Numbered from the stretch's first letter, positions 33,660-41,618 are shown. The stretch is DNA of 64,000 bases from Metabacillus endolithicus (GCF_023078335.1 NZ_CP095550.1:1054001-1118000), one strand, 5' to 3'. The notes: a model not told the origin generated them from the letters alone. Program-made: numbers and translations.

Positions 33660-34403
33660 TTATTTTTGACAAATAAAGAAAATTCTTTCCGCTGAAGAAT
33701 GCGGTTGACTTTCTACTTGAAAATCACTACAAATGTTTAAAACCTGAAAAGAAGCTGCCTCTAACAAAGAAGTGTATTCCTCAATTGAGTATGTTCGTTG
33801 GTAGTGTACTTCATCATATCGCTCATAGAGTTGTTCTCGTTTAACAAAAAACGTCATATCGTGTTCAATACTGTGTTCTTCGTCGCCTAAAAAGGAATTC
33901 CAAATAAAGCTAACTTCTTCATCTTGATCAGCAAAAGTATGATTTGCAAACACATGATGAATTTTATGTATAGAATGGACATCAAAAATAAATAAACCAC
34001 CATCTTTAAGCTGTTCAAAAACAGAGTGAAAGGTAGCCTTAACATCTTCTTTTGTTTCTAGGTAATTTAGAGAATCACAACAAATTGTTACAACATCAAA
34101 AAGTTCAGGAGTACCATTTAATTCTCGCATATCCTGCTTGAGAAATAATACATTCACTTTATTCCTCTCAGCTTTTGATTGTGCAACGGTCAGCATATCT
34201 TCACTAAGATCAACACCTGTTACCTCTAAATTATTTTTCGCTAAGGATACCGCTATTTCACCTGTTCCACAGGCTACATCTAAAAGAGTAGTTGCTCCCT
34301 TATGATACCTTGCTATAGAGTCCTGTATAAACTCAACCCACTGATCATAGGGAGCATCTTTCATTAGATGATCATAAATATAGGCAAAGCCTTTATAAAT
34401 CAT
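33660..34403 (-). CDS. yqeM: SAM-dependent methyltransferase YqeM
   Basis: Class I methyltransferase of unknown substrate. Motif I LLDVACGTGEIAVSLA, then GVDLSEDML. 247 aa. The start overlaps the rsfS stop by 4 bp (ATGA), the usual arrangement at the end of the yqeG-yqeM operon. Confidence 0.92.
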   Translation of the reverse strand: MIYKGFAYIYDHLMKDAPYDQWVEFIQDSIARYHKGATTLLDVACGTGEIAVSLAKNNLEVTGVDLSEDMLTVAQSKAERNKVNVLFLKQDMRELNGTPELFDVVTICCDSLNYLETKEDVKATFHSVFEQLKDGGLFIFDVHSIHKIHHVFANHTFADQDEEVSFIWNSFLGDEEHSIEHDMTFFVKREQLYERYDEVHYQRTYSIEEYTSLLEAASFQVLNICSDFQVESQPHSSAERIFFICQK

Positions 34404-34756
34404 TGCTCTAGCTCACTAGCGAGATCCTCTGTTGGAGCATCTCCCCATAAACGCTCTAAATTATAATAGCCTCTTTCATCTTTATGAAAAACATGGGCAA
34501 CAACGTCACCTAAGTCAATTAAAATCCATCGAGCTTCATCAAAGCCTTCAAGTCGTTTAACATTCATACCTGTTTCTTCAGCTTGTTCTTTTATTTCTCT
34601 AGCAATAGCTTGTACCTGCTTATCTGAGTTTCCGTGGCAAATAAAAAAATAATCGGCTATAAGGGAAATTCCATTCATGTTTAGTGCAATAATGTCCTCT
34701 GCACGCTTACTGTCTGCTGCTTTTGCTACTGTTGTTAAAATATCTCTACCTGTCAT
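34400..34756 (-). CDS. rsfS: Ribosomal silencing factor RsfS
   Basis: Binds L14 on the 50S subunit and blocks subunit joining when nutrients are low. 118 aa, with DYFFICHGNSDKQVQAIA and WILIDLGDVVAHVF typical of the Iojap family. Its ATG overlaps the stop of the repaired yqeK. Confidence 0.96.
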   Translation of the reverse strand: MTGRDILTTVAKAADSKRAEDIIALNMNGISLIADYFFICHGNSDKQVQAIAREIKEQAEETGMNVKRLEGFDEARWILIDLGDVVAHVFHKDERGYYNLERLWGDAPTEDLASELEQ

Positions 34757-35327
34757 TAACTCGATTTTCCTCCTTGTAAAACTAAATAATTGTATGTTTT
34801 AATCGTATCTGGATAAATAGCTTGATTTTTTTTAGTAAGAATGTAATCGTATTTTGTAAAGATTTGATTAATGCCTGATCTAAATTGGTCTTAGCAAGCT
34901 CTCTTACTTCCTCCACACCAGGAAATTGTCTACCTGGTTCTATATAGTCTGCCACATAAATGATTTTTTCAAGCAATGTCATATCAGGACGCCCAGATGT
35001 GTGGTATTTAATTGCCTTTAAAACCTCTTTGTCTTTAATGCCTACTTCTTTTTTTACAAGATAGGCACCAACAGGAGCATGCCAAAGCTCACTATTATGT
35101 TCTAACAATTTCTTGGGCATATCTTGTTCTTCAATAATTTTTTTCATTTCTTTTTTTGGTCTGAACTTAGCATAATCATGAAAAATAGCTGCTGTTTCTG
35201 CCCTTTTAACATCTCCCCCGTACAACTCAGCCAAGGAAATAGCTGTCTCCATGACACCCAGTGTATGAACATAACGATGCTCTGTTAATTGCTCAGCAAC
35301 AATCTTCAAGGCTTTATCACGTTCCAT
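34756..35327 (-). CDS. yqeK: HD-domain Ap4A hydrolase YqeK, 3' frameshift
   Basis: HD-superfamily hydrolase; the family cleaves Ap4A symmetrically. HD residues in IFHDYAK and HTSGRPD. As given, the frame ends at 34782 with an unrelated tail. One more A in the A8 run at 34826-34833 restores [20 protein letters not shown] and a stop that overlaps the rsfS ATG at 34756, giving about 190 aa as in relatives. I take the repaired span. Overlaps nadD by 11 bp. Confidence 0.9.
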
Positions 35328-35889
35328 ATAAATGATTCTCCTCTATATATCTTTTCACATTGTCCTGCAGAAGATAATCAGTATTTCCATTTATTCTTAA
35401 ACGTTCTCTTAACATCGTTGAAGATACCTCAAACTGAGGAATTTCCACCTCAGTAACCGGGTATAAAGAGCTTGTCTTAAATCCAGCTCTTTTCACACCA
35501 ACAAAAGTAACCAATTTAATTATCTCATCTATTTGATGCCATTTTGGTAAATACTCAATCATATCTGCCCCTATTATAAAATAAAAACCATATTCAGGGT
35601 ATTCTTCAAGCAGCAACCTTAACGTATCATATGTATAAGATGGACCTTCACGTTCTAATTCAATTGTATTTACTTCAAAATGCTGATGATCATTAATAGC
35701 AAGCTTAAGCATATTAAGCCGATGTTTACTATCAGTAAAATGCTCAGTTTGTTTATGAGGAGGAATTTGGTTAGGAATAAACCAGATTTCCGATAATTGC
35801 AAAGCATGTAATACTTCACTAGCAATTAATAGGTGGCCCAAATGCGGTGGATCAAACGTTCCACCTAGTATTCCTATTTTCTTTTTCAT
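35317..35889 (-). CDS. nadD: Nicotinate-nucleotide adenylyltransferase
   Basis: Adenylates nicotinic acid mononucleotide in NAD synthesis. Nucleotidyltransferase motif [12 protein letters not shown] and the C-terminal [13 protein letters not shown] motif (here [11 protein letters not shown]). ATG at 35889 (MKKKIGIL) behind GGGGGG; 190 aa. Confidence 0.96.
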   Translation of the reverse strand: MKKKIGILGGTFDPPHLGHLLIASEVLHALQLSEIWFIPNQIPPHKQTEHFTDSKHRLNMLKLAINDHQHFEVNTIELEREGPSYTYDTLRLLLEEYPEYGFYFIIGADMIEYLPKWHQIDEIIKLVTFVGVKRAGFKTSSLYPVTEVEIPQFEVSSTMLRERLRINGNTDYLLQDNVKRYIEENHLYGT

Positions 35890-35907
35890 TCCCCATCCCC
35901 CCATAGA

Positions 35908-36201
35908 TTAATTTGGTAAACGGATTTGTTTATTCTCTTTAGATTCTTTATACAAAACAATCGTGTTTCCGATGATTTGTACAAGTTCAGCTCCTGTACC
36001 TTCCACAATCTCTTTAGCGACAGTATTTTTATCTTCTTCACAGTTTTGTAGTACAGATACTTTAAATAACTCACGTGCTTCTAGTGCATCTGATAGCTGA
36101 TTAATCATATTTTCATTCACGCCACCTTTTCCAACTTGAAAAATCGGGTTTAAATGATGGGCTTCTGAACGTAAAAATCTTTTTTGCTTACCTGTTAGCA
36201 T
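35908..36201 (-). CDS. yhbY: Ribosome assembly RNA-binding protein YhbY
   Basis: 97-aa CRM-domain protein (GKQKRFLRSEAHHLNP, VGKGGVNENM with the GxxG loop). Binds pre-50S particles. AGGAGG SD; overlaps aroE by 7 bp. Confidence 0.94.
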   Translation of the reverse strand: MLTGKQKRFLRSEAHHLNPIFQVGKGGVNENMINQLSDALEARELFKVSVLQNCEEDKNTVAKEIVEGTGAELVQIIGNTIVLYKESKENKQIRLPN

Positions 36202-37037
36202 GATGTACCTCCTAGTTTGTTATGAACAATTGCTGACATTTTTTCAATTGATGGAGTTTTTCCTGTCCATAACTCAAACGCAAGGGCTGCTTGATGGACA
36301 AACATCCCAACACCTGTATGAACGGTTAATCCCAGGGATTTCGCCTCTTTTAAAAGAGCGGTTTGAATTGGATTATAAATAATATCGCTTACTACCGCCG
36401 AATTTTTGGCATTAACTAATGAGATTGGCTTTTGATCAACATTTGGATGAAGCCCCACGGCAGTGGTTTGAATAATAATGTCATACTCTTGAATATTTTC
36501 TTTAGCCTCTTCTAATGATAAGGCTTTGCTTGTGTTTAAAAAAGGACATTCTTTAATTAATTCCTCAGCTTTTGAAATCGTTCGGTTACATACATCAACA
36601 TGCTGAGATCCAGAATGCGTAAGTGTGAGATAAATTCCTCGAGCTGCACCCCCTGCACCAATAATTAGTACTTTATTCTCTGACAGAGGTTTTTTAATCA
36701 CTTCTATTAATGACTGAACATATCCATTACCATCTGTATTATGACCAATCAATTGTCCATTTTCATTAACTACTGTATTAACTGCTCCTGCAATCTTTGC
36801 AGTTTCATCCAGTTGATCTAAATAAGGAATAATGGATATTTTATGTGGAATTGTTACATTAAAACCCTTAATATCAAGGGTTTTTAAGGCTTGAACTGCT
36901 TCTTCTAGACGGTCTGGTTCAACATGAAACGCATGATAATGACCATCTAAGTTATTTTCTTGAAATGCATCATTATGAATAGCTGGTGACATCGAATGCT
37001 CAACCGGACACCCAATTAAACCGTATAACTTCCCCAT
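36195..37037 (-). CDS. aroE: Shikimate dehydrogenase
   Basis: NADPH-dependent reduction of 3-dehydroshikimate in the aromatic amino acid pathway. Substrate site SMSPAIHN and NVTIPHK (catalytic Lys); NADP motif GAGGAARGI; NTDGNGY. ATG at 37037 (MGKLYGLIG) is better spaced from GGGGAGAG than the ATG at 37046. 280 aa. Confidence 0.95.
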   Translation of the reverse strand: MGKLYGLIGCPVEHSMSPAIHNDAFQENNLDGHYHAFHVEPDRLEEAVQALKTLDIKGFNVTIPHKISIIPYLDQLDETAKIAGAVNTVVNENGQLIGHNTDGNGYVQSLIEVIKKPLSENKVLIIGAGGAARGIYLTLTHSGSQHVDVCNRTISKAEELIKECPFLNTSKALSLEEAKENIQEYDIIIQTTAVGLHPNVDQKPISLVNAKNSAVVSDIIYNPIQTALLKEAKSLGLTVHTGVGMFVHQAALAFELWTGKTPSIEKMSAIVHNKLGGTSC

Positions 37038-37057
37038 ATCTATCATCTCTCCCCAAT

Positions 37058-38164
37058 TTAAATTAATGATTTTCTTAACGTAACATTAACTCCCTTTGGG
37101 GCATAGGCAACGATTTTTTTCCCAGGATTATTAACAGTCACCCACCCCAACCCTGAAAAGACCACATCTGTTTTTCCTTCACTAATTGAAAATTCATGAG
37201 GAATTAGTTTTGGAAAGGTTTCAACCTCTTCTTTTCGTGGTGGTGTTAATAATTCCCCTGCATGCTTTTCATACAAAGAATCTGCATTTTCTAGCTTTGT
37301 TCGATGAATGGTTAATTCATTTGGAATATAGCAAACCAATGCTTCTCTTCCACCTGCTACATAATCCAGTCGAGCCAACCCACCGAAATACAATGTTTGA
37401 CTTTCATTTAATTGAAACACTTTTGGTTTGATTTCTTTTTTAGGACTTAATAGCTTTAAATCGCGTTTATCAACATAATGAGCCATTTGGTGGTGATTAA
37501 TAATTCCTGGAGTGTCGTATAAGGATGCCCCATTGTCCAATGGAATTTCGATCAAATCTAATGTTGTACCTGGATAATGTGAAGTTGTGATAACATCATT
37601 GACGCCTGCTACTTCTTTAATCATTCGATTAATAAAGGTCGACTTTCCAACATTTGTACATCCTACAACATACACATCTTGTCCATCACGGTATTCATCA
37701 ATTAATTCAGCAACCTCTCTAATACCGTGGCCTCTTGCAGAGCTTACTAAACAAACATCGATTGGCTTTAAGCCTAATTCCTTTGCTTCTCTCTTCATCC
37801 AATTGATCAGCTTTTGTTTTTTGACTGATTTCGGTAATATATCACTTTTGTTTCCTACTAATAATATTGGATTACCTTTTACAAAGCGTTGAATTCCCTG
37901 CAACCAACTTCCGCTGAAATCGAATATATCAACAATTTTTACAATTAATCCATTCGTTTCACCTATGCCGTGTAAAATCTTTAAAAAGTCATCATCTGTT
38001 AGTGAAACATCCTGTATTTCATTATAATTTTTTAAGCGAAAACATCTTTGACAAATAATCTCTTCTTTTTCTAGTGCACTTGGTGGAGCATAACCCAGTA
38101 TCTTAGGGTCTTCAGTTTGAATGGCTACCCCACAACCTATACATGAAAATTGTTGCTCTGACAC
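37058..38164 (-). CDS. yqeH: Ribosome biogenesis GTPase YqeH
   Basis: Circularly permuted GTPase for 30S assembly. N-terminal zinc finger (CIGCG, CQRC). The G motifs come in permuted order: G4 NKSD, then G1 GCTNVGKST, then G3 DTPG. The C-terminal domain binds RNA. 368 aa; 4 bp after yqeG. Confidence 0.96.
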   Translation of the reverse strand: MSEQQFSCIGCGVAIQTEDPKILGYAPPSALEKEEIICQRCFRLKNYNEIQDVSLTDDDFLKILHGIGETNGLIVKIVDIFDFSGSWLQGIQRFVKGNPILLVGNKSDILPKSVKKQKLINWMKREAKELGLKPIDVCLVSSARGHGIREVAELIDEYRDGQDVYVVGCTNVGKSTFINRMIKEVAGVNDVITTSHYPGTTLDLIEIPLDNGASLYDTPGIINHHQMAHYVDKRDLKLLSPKKEIKPKVFQLNESQTLYFGGLARLDYVAGGREALVCYIPNELTIHRTKLENADSLYEKHAGELLTPPRKEEVETFPKLIPHEFSISEGKTDVVFSGLGWVTVNNPGKKIVAYAPKGVNVTLRKSLI

Positions 38165-38168
38165 GTTT

Positions 38169-38684
38169 TTATTCCTCCCATTGAATCATACCTTTTCGTT
38201 TCAAGTTTTCCATGATTCTCCGTTCTATCATTCGGTTAATTCTTGTAAAAAAACCATCTGTTGAAGCAACTGGAACAACCAAAATCGTTTGAAAACCATT
38301 TCGGTTTCCACCTAAAACGTCTGTTAAAAGCTGATCACCAATAACAACGACTTCTTCTTTTTTTAAGTTCATATCTTTTACAGCTTTTAAAAATGCCTTG
38401 CCCATTGGTTTTCTAGCCTTATAGATAAATGGGATTGAATGAGGCTCCGAGAATGCCTTTACACGTTGTTCGTTATTATTAGAAACAATTGTAATCTTCA
38501 TTCCCAGATCTTTTACCTCTTTAAACCACTCAAGCAACTGTGGAGTTGCATTTGGGCGGTCCCATTCGACAAGTGTATTATCTAAGTCTGTAATAATTCC
38601 CTTTATTCCACTCTCTTTTAATTTCTTAGGAGAAATATGAAAAATACTTTTTACATATTCACCAGGTAAAAATATCTGTAGCAT
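38169..38684 (-). CDS. yqeG: HAD-IIIA phosphatase YqeG
   Basis: HAD-superfamily phosphatase (DLDNTLVEWD, IVSNNNE, GDQLLTDVLGGN), related to phosphatidylglycerophosphate phosphatases; substrate not established here. I prefer the ATG at 38684 (MLQIFLPGEY), 9 nt from GAGGTG, to the ATG at 38708. 171 aa. First gene of the yqeG-yqeM operon. Confidence 0.93.
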   Translation of the reverse strand: MLQIFLPGEYVKSIFHISPKKLKESGIKGIITDLDNTLVEWDRPNATPQLLEWFKEVKDLGMKITIVSNNNEQRVKAFSEPHSIPFIYKARKPMGKAFLKAVKDMNLKKEEVVVIGDQLLTDVLGGNRNGFQTILVVPVASTDGFFTRINRMIERRIMENLKRKGMIQWEE

Positions 38685-38831
38685 GAGTTTTGACACCTCA
38701 TTATTCATTTTTTTGCCATCTTACATCATAACGAATTTAAAACATACTTTCAAAACAAAATTAAAGTATATGTGTAAAAGGTAGAAAAAATCCCAAAAAC
38801 TTTTCGACAAATTCCGACCCTCTTCAACAGG

Positions 38832-38931
38832 TGTGGATAATATTATACACATTATCCCCCTTGAAATACCTCATTTAATCCACCTTATAAACAAGATACC
38901 CACAATTTATCCACTATTAAATGTGGATAAC
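38832..38931. promoter_or_regulatory. DnaA-box cluster upstream of sda
   Basis: Four 9-mers close to TTATCCACA in 100 bp: TGTGGATAA (38832-38840, perfect on minus), TTATACACA (38843-38851), TTATCCACT (38908-38916) and TGTGGATAA (38923-38931, perfect on minus). The B. subtilis sda promoter is likewise controlled by DnaA. The sda promoter should lie here; I see no clear -35/-10 pair. Confidence 0.85.
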
Positions 38932-39068
38932 AGAACGGTTGTTCTCACAAATTATTCATGATAGATTTAAATCAATAGCAAAATATAACATTTTAATACA
39001 ATGACTTACTAAGCAAGATTGAATCACTGCTTTACCAAAAAGATATGAAAAATGTTAGGAGGTGTAGA

Positions 39069-39083
39069 GCCAACTTAATTGGC
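39069..39083 (+). promoter_or_regulatory. Hairpin between the SD and start of sda
   Basis: GCCAA / TTGGC stem with a 5-nt loop. The AGGAGGTG (39057-39064) is 27 nt from the sda ATG; folding this hairpin would shorten the effective spacing to about 12 nt. Confidence 0.4.
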
Positions 39084-39091
39084 CACCCAAC

Positions 39092-39232
39092 ATGCGCAAA
39101 CTTTCTGACGAGTTATTAATTGAATCGTATTTTAAAGCAACTGAAATGAAACTAAATGATGATTTTATAGAACTAATTATTATGGAAATTAAGCGCCGTT
39201 CTTTAGGACATGTATTAAAAGCTTCTTCATAA
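39092..39232 (+). CDS. sda: Sporulation checkpoint inhibitor Sda
   Basis: 46-aa antikinase that binds KinA and blocks phosphorelay entry into sporulation when replication is disturbed. [19 protein letters not shown] and the helical hairpin ending [12 protein letters not shown] are nearly identical to B. subtilis Sda. No other start is in frame upstream (TAG at 39065). Confidence 0.96.
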   Translation: MRKLSDELLIESYFKATEMKLNDDFIELIIMEIKRRSLGHVLKASS

Positions 39233-39242
39233 GCTTCTACAT

Positions 39243-39264
39243 GCCGCTTAGACGGCTTTTTTTT
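39243..39264 (+). terminator. Terminator of sda
   Basis: GCCG / CGGC stem with a 6-nt loop followed by eight T; short but typical. Confidence 0.75.
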
Positions 39265-39399
39265 ATCTTTGCTCTTAATATGTTATCCAATCAAATTTCA
39301 CACTACACGCATACTTATTATGTATCTTCTAATTTGTGAATGTTATTATACCATTAGTTCACATGTACCACTATAATTATTTATCAAGGTACATGAAAT

Positions 39400-39422
39400 A
39401 ACCCCCTATCGTGCTGGGGGTT
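39400..39422 (-). terminator. Hairpin after the Tyr/Gly-rich peptide gene
   Basis: AACCCCC / GGGGGTT with a 9-nt loop; 8 bp after the stop of the small gene. The T-run is poor. Confidence 0.6.
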
Positions 39423-39429
39423 CATAACT

Positions 39430-39588
39430 TTACTTATAATAGTTGTAATAATAGTATCCTCCACCAATAACCAAAAGTAAGATTAACAGCACGACGATAA
39501 ATGCATACCAATACCCATATCCAGTTCCCCCTGCAGCATTTGCATAATATGGGTATGGTGCAGGACCATATGGTGAATATCCGTACAT
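39430..39588 (-). CDS. Small Tyr/Gly/Pro-rich membrane peptide, YjcZ-like
   Basis: 52-aa ORF with GGAGG spaced 8 nt from the ATG. The N-terminus is rich in Tyr/Pro/Gly (MYGYSPYGPAPYPYYANA), one TM segment follows (YAFIVVLLILLLVIGG), and the end is GGYYYYNYYK. This composition resembles the small YjcZ-type sporulation/coat peptides of Bacillus, but I cannot assign a named family. It sits between sda and sigK, so a sporulation role is plausible. The longer frame at 39434-39766 is a shadow. Confidence 0.7.
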   Translation of the reverse strand: MYGYSPYGPAPYPYYANAAGGTGYGYWYAFIVVLLILLLVIGGGYYYYNYYK

Positions 39589-39725
39589 CCTTATTTCCTC
39601 CTTCTATGATGATAACTACTTTATAAATATGAACAATTCCCCCATACCGTTTAGGCTGATATCCATAAATCGTCCAAAAAAATATTCTGTTAAAACTTAT
39701 TATTAGCTTTTTTATGTGTACAGAC

Positions 39726-39753
39726 ACGAACAAGCCTCTACTTACATACACAT
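39726..39753 (+). promoter_or_regulatory. Candidate sigma-E promoter and SpoIIID site of sigK
   Basis: CATACACAT (39745-39753) fits the sigma-E -10, and ACGAACAAGC (39726-39735) matches the SpoIIID consensus WWRRACARNY at 9 of 10 positions in the -35 region. B. subtilis sigK needs both sigma-E and SpoIIID. A TAGGCA-CT-TGCCTA palindrome follows at 39760-39773. Confidence 0.45.
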
Positions 39754-39799
39754 GACTTATAGGCACTTGCCTACATAAAGTTTTACTGGAGGTGGAGGT

Positions 39800-40524
39800 A
39801 TGACAGGTTCATAACAGCACTTGGCTTTTTTGTTAAAGAATTAGTGTTCTTAGTATCTTATGTGAAGAATAATGCCTTTCCACAGCCTTTGTCTGCGTCA
39901 GACGAAAAGAAGTATTTAGAAAAAATGTCTGAGGGAGATGAATACGCAAGAAACCTTTTAATTGAACACAACTTGCGTCTCGTTGCCCATATTGTAAAAA
40001 AATTTGAAAACACCGGAGAAGACTCGGAAGATTTAATTTCAATTGGAACAATCGGCTTAATAAAAGCAATAGAAAGCTACTCACAAGGTAAAGGAACAAA
40101 ATTAGCCACGTATGCGGCTAGATGTATTGAAAATGAAATTCTGATGCATTTACGGGCATTAAAGAAAACCAAAAAAGACGTTTCCTTACACGATCCAATC
40201 GGTCAAGATAAAGAGGGTAACGAAATCAGCTTAATTGACGTGTTGAAATCTGAAAATGAAGATGTCATTGAAACAATCCAATTAAATATGGAACTTGAAA
40301 AGGTTAAGGAATATATTGATATTCTTGATGGAAGAGAACGTGAAGTTATTGTTGGCAGGTTTGGTCTCGATCTTAAAAAGGAAAAAACTCAACGTGAGAT
40401 TGCAAAAGAATTGGGTATATCAAGGAGCTATGTATCTCGAATCGAAAAGCGGGCTTTAATGAAGATGTTCCACGAATTTTACCGAGCTGAAAAAGAGAAG
40501 AGAAACCGTTTAAAGGAAAAATAA
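39800..40524 (+). CDS. sigK: RNA polymerase sigma-K factor, 5' frameshift
   Basis: Late mother-cell sigma factor made as pro-sigma-K and cleaved by SpoIVFB. The main frame has the cleavage region [11 protein letters not shown], region 2 ([21 protein letters not shown], given by its ends) and the region 4 HTH ([17 protein letters not shown]). The natural start is ATG 39800 behind GGAGGTGGAGG, but it reads only ATG ACA GGT TCA TAA. One more T near 39807-39809 gives [15 protein letters not shown] and joins the main frame (about 241 aa). Without it, only a GTG at 39844 without SD is available. The gene is contiguous, with no skin element. Confidence 0.92.
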
Positions 40525-40533
40525 GCGTAACAT

Positions 40534-40568
40534 AAAAAGAGAAGGGAGTTTAACCCCCTTCTCTTTTT
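40534..40568. terminator. Terminator after sigK
   Basis: AAAAAGAGAAGGG / CCCTTCTCTTTTT, 13-bp stem with a 9-nt loop; bidirectional, also ending the yrzI transcript. Confidence 0.93.
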
Positions 40569-40589
40569 GCATTTTTATTTACTGCTTAG

Positions 40590-40643
40590 CTAGGCAGTGT
40601 CCTTCTCAACAGTTAAATGTAATAATAATTCAATCTTCATCAT
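40590..40643 (-). CDS. Possible 17-codon peptide after yrzI
   Basis: MMKIELLLHLTVEKDTA, with GGAGGCG 8 nt before the ATG at 40643 (an ATG at 40649 is in frame but too close to the SD). It lies between yrzI and the sigK terminator on the same strand as yrzI. No homology recognised. Confidence 0.35.
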   Translation of the reverse strand: MMKIELLLHLTVEKDTA

Positions 40644-40679
40644 TTTCATCGCCTCCAAATTTTTAGTAAGTCGTTTCAA

Positions 40680-40826
40680 TTACATTTCACGATAAACTCC
40701 AAATTGTTTTTCTTTCATTTCATCCATTCTTTTTTGGATCTCTTGATTTCTTTCAACATCATTTTTTGAATTTTTTCTTTTTGAAACTGAAAGGGTCAAT
40801 GTGATAAAAAATAAGTTAATTGTCAT
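40680..40826 (-). CDS. yrzI: YrzI family small protein
   Basis: 48-aa peptide, hydrophobic N-terminus (MTINLFFITLTLSV) followed by a basic/acidic tail (SKRKNSKNDVERNQEIQKRM, about), the pattern of the Bacillus YrzI family near mtnN/yrhC. Excellent AAAGGAGGTG SD. Function unknown. Confidence 0.75.
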   Translation of the reverse strand: MTINLFFITLTLSVSKRKNSKNDVERNQEIQKRMDEMKEKQFGVYREM

Positions 40827-41020
40827 GTGTATCACCTCCTTTAAAGCATTTAACACCTCTTGCTGTCTTTACACAGGTTGCCAAATCTTTTAGAGGACAC
40901 TCCTTTTTAGGAGTCTTTTATTTTCTTTAACAGTAAAGATAGGAAGTAAGAACACATGGGTACTTGATGACCGTCGAATGCTACACGATCGTCCATAATT
41001 ACTGAAAAAAGTAAATAAAA

Positions 41021-41046
41021 ACGCCACAGGGGGCAACCTGTGACGT
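41021..41046 (-). terminator. Terminator, second of a tandem pair
   Basis: ACGCCACAGG / CCTGTGACGT, 10-bp stem (one G-T) with a 6-nt loop, followed on the minus strand by CGTTTTTATTTAC. Resembles the hairpin at 41064-41094. Confidence 0.8.
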
Positions 41047-41063
41047 AATAAAGACATATAAAA

Positions 41064-41094
41064 CGCCACAAGTTAAACCTATCAACCTGTGGCG
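41064..41094 (-). terminator. Terminator, first of a tandem pair
   Basis: CGCCACAAGTT / AACCTGTGGCG with a 9-nt loop, then CGTTTTATA on the minus strand; 37 bp after the 27-codon ORF. Confidence 0.7.
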
Positions 41095-41131
41095 TGTGGT
41101 TACTTTTATCATGAAATGTAAAAATAAACTA

Positions 41132-41215
41132 CTATTGAGATACACCAGTGTGGTCGAATAGATCTTTTATTATTTTGTTGTTTTGTTTTTTAGATAAAGC
41201 AATACATTTGATCAT
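41132..41215 (-). CDS. 27-codon small protein gene with own promoter
   Basis: MIKCIALSKKQNNKIIKDLF and seven more residues. AAGGAGG lies 8 nt before the ATG; a near-ideal sigma-A promoter stands 40 bp upstream and two tandem terminators follow. The unit therefore looks like a real monocistronic gene. I recognise no family. Confidence 0.6.
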   Translation of the reverse strand: MIKCIALSKKQNNKIIKDLFDHTGVSQ

Positions 41216-41253
41216 TTTCTTCGACCTCCTTAAGTTTATTTATTACAATGGTA

Positions 41254-41282
41254 ATTATATCCACAATTTCCATTTCTGTAAA
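41254..41282 (-). promoter_or_regulatory. Sigma-A promoter of the 27-codon gene
   Basis: TTTACA (41282-41277), 17-bp spacer, TATAAT (41259-41254) on the minus strand; expected transcript start near 41247. Confidence 0.75.
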
Positions 41283-41352
41283 CAACATTTTTCACTTTTA
41301 TTAAAGTTTATATTTTCTGATAATTAATCCTAAAATTAACTGTCTATAACAC

Positions 41353-41386
41353 AAAAAAACCGATCCATTTAAAGATCGGTTTTTTT
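41353..41386. terminator. Terminator after yrhC
   Basis: AAAAAAACCGATC / GATCGGTTTTTTT with an 8-nt loop; overlaps the yrhC stop codon. Confidence 0.92.
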
Positions 41387-41618
41387 AATGTTCCTCTATT
41401 TGATCTAACTGTTTTTTAAAATGTAAGGACTTTTTAAAACATAGGAATGATCCAATTAAAAACAATACAGTTGTAACCATTAGGACAGTGTCATAAAGTT
41501 CTTGTTTTCCTTCGTCAGGAATTACAACACCAATATATAAGAAAACACTAACGGCCAATAGAATAAAGGCATAGTGCTTAAAATCCATCATAAGTGCCTG
41601 TAGCTTTTTCTTAGTCAT
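41385..41618 (-). CDS. yrhC: YrhC family protein
   Basis: 77-aa protein with two TM segments (YAFILLAVSVFLYIGVVI and the next, TVLMVTTVLFLIGSFLCF) and a charged C-terminus. Matches the YrhC family, which sits near mtnN and the cysteine/methionine genes in B. subtilis. Function unknown. Confidence 0.8.
   Translation of the reverse strand: MTKKKLQALMMDFKHYAFILLAVSVFLYIGVVIPDEGKQELYDTVLMVTTVLFLIGSFLCFKKSLHFKKQLDQIEEH

Noticed and set aside
39434..39766. 110-aa minus-strand frame
   Set aside because: Different frame over the Tyr/Gly-rich peptide gene; no SD, no credible composition.
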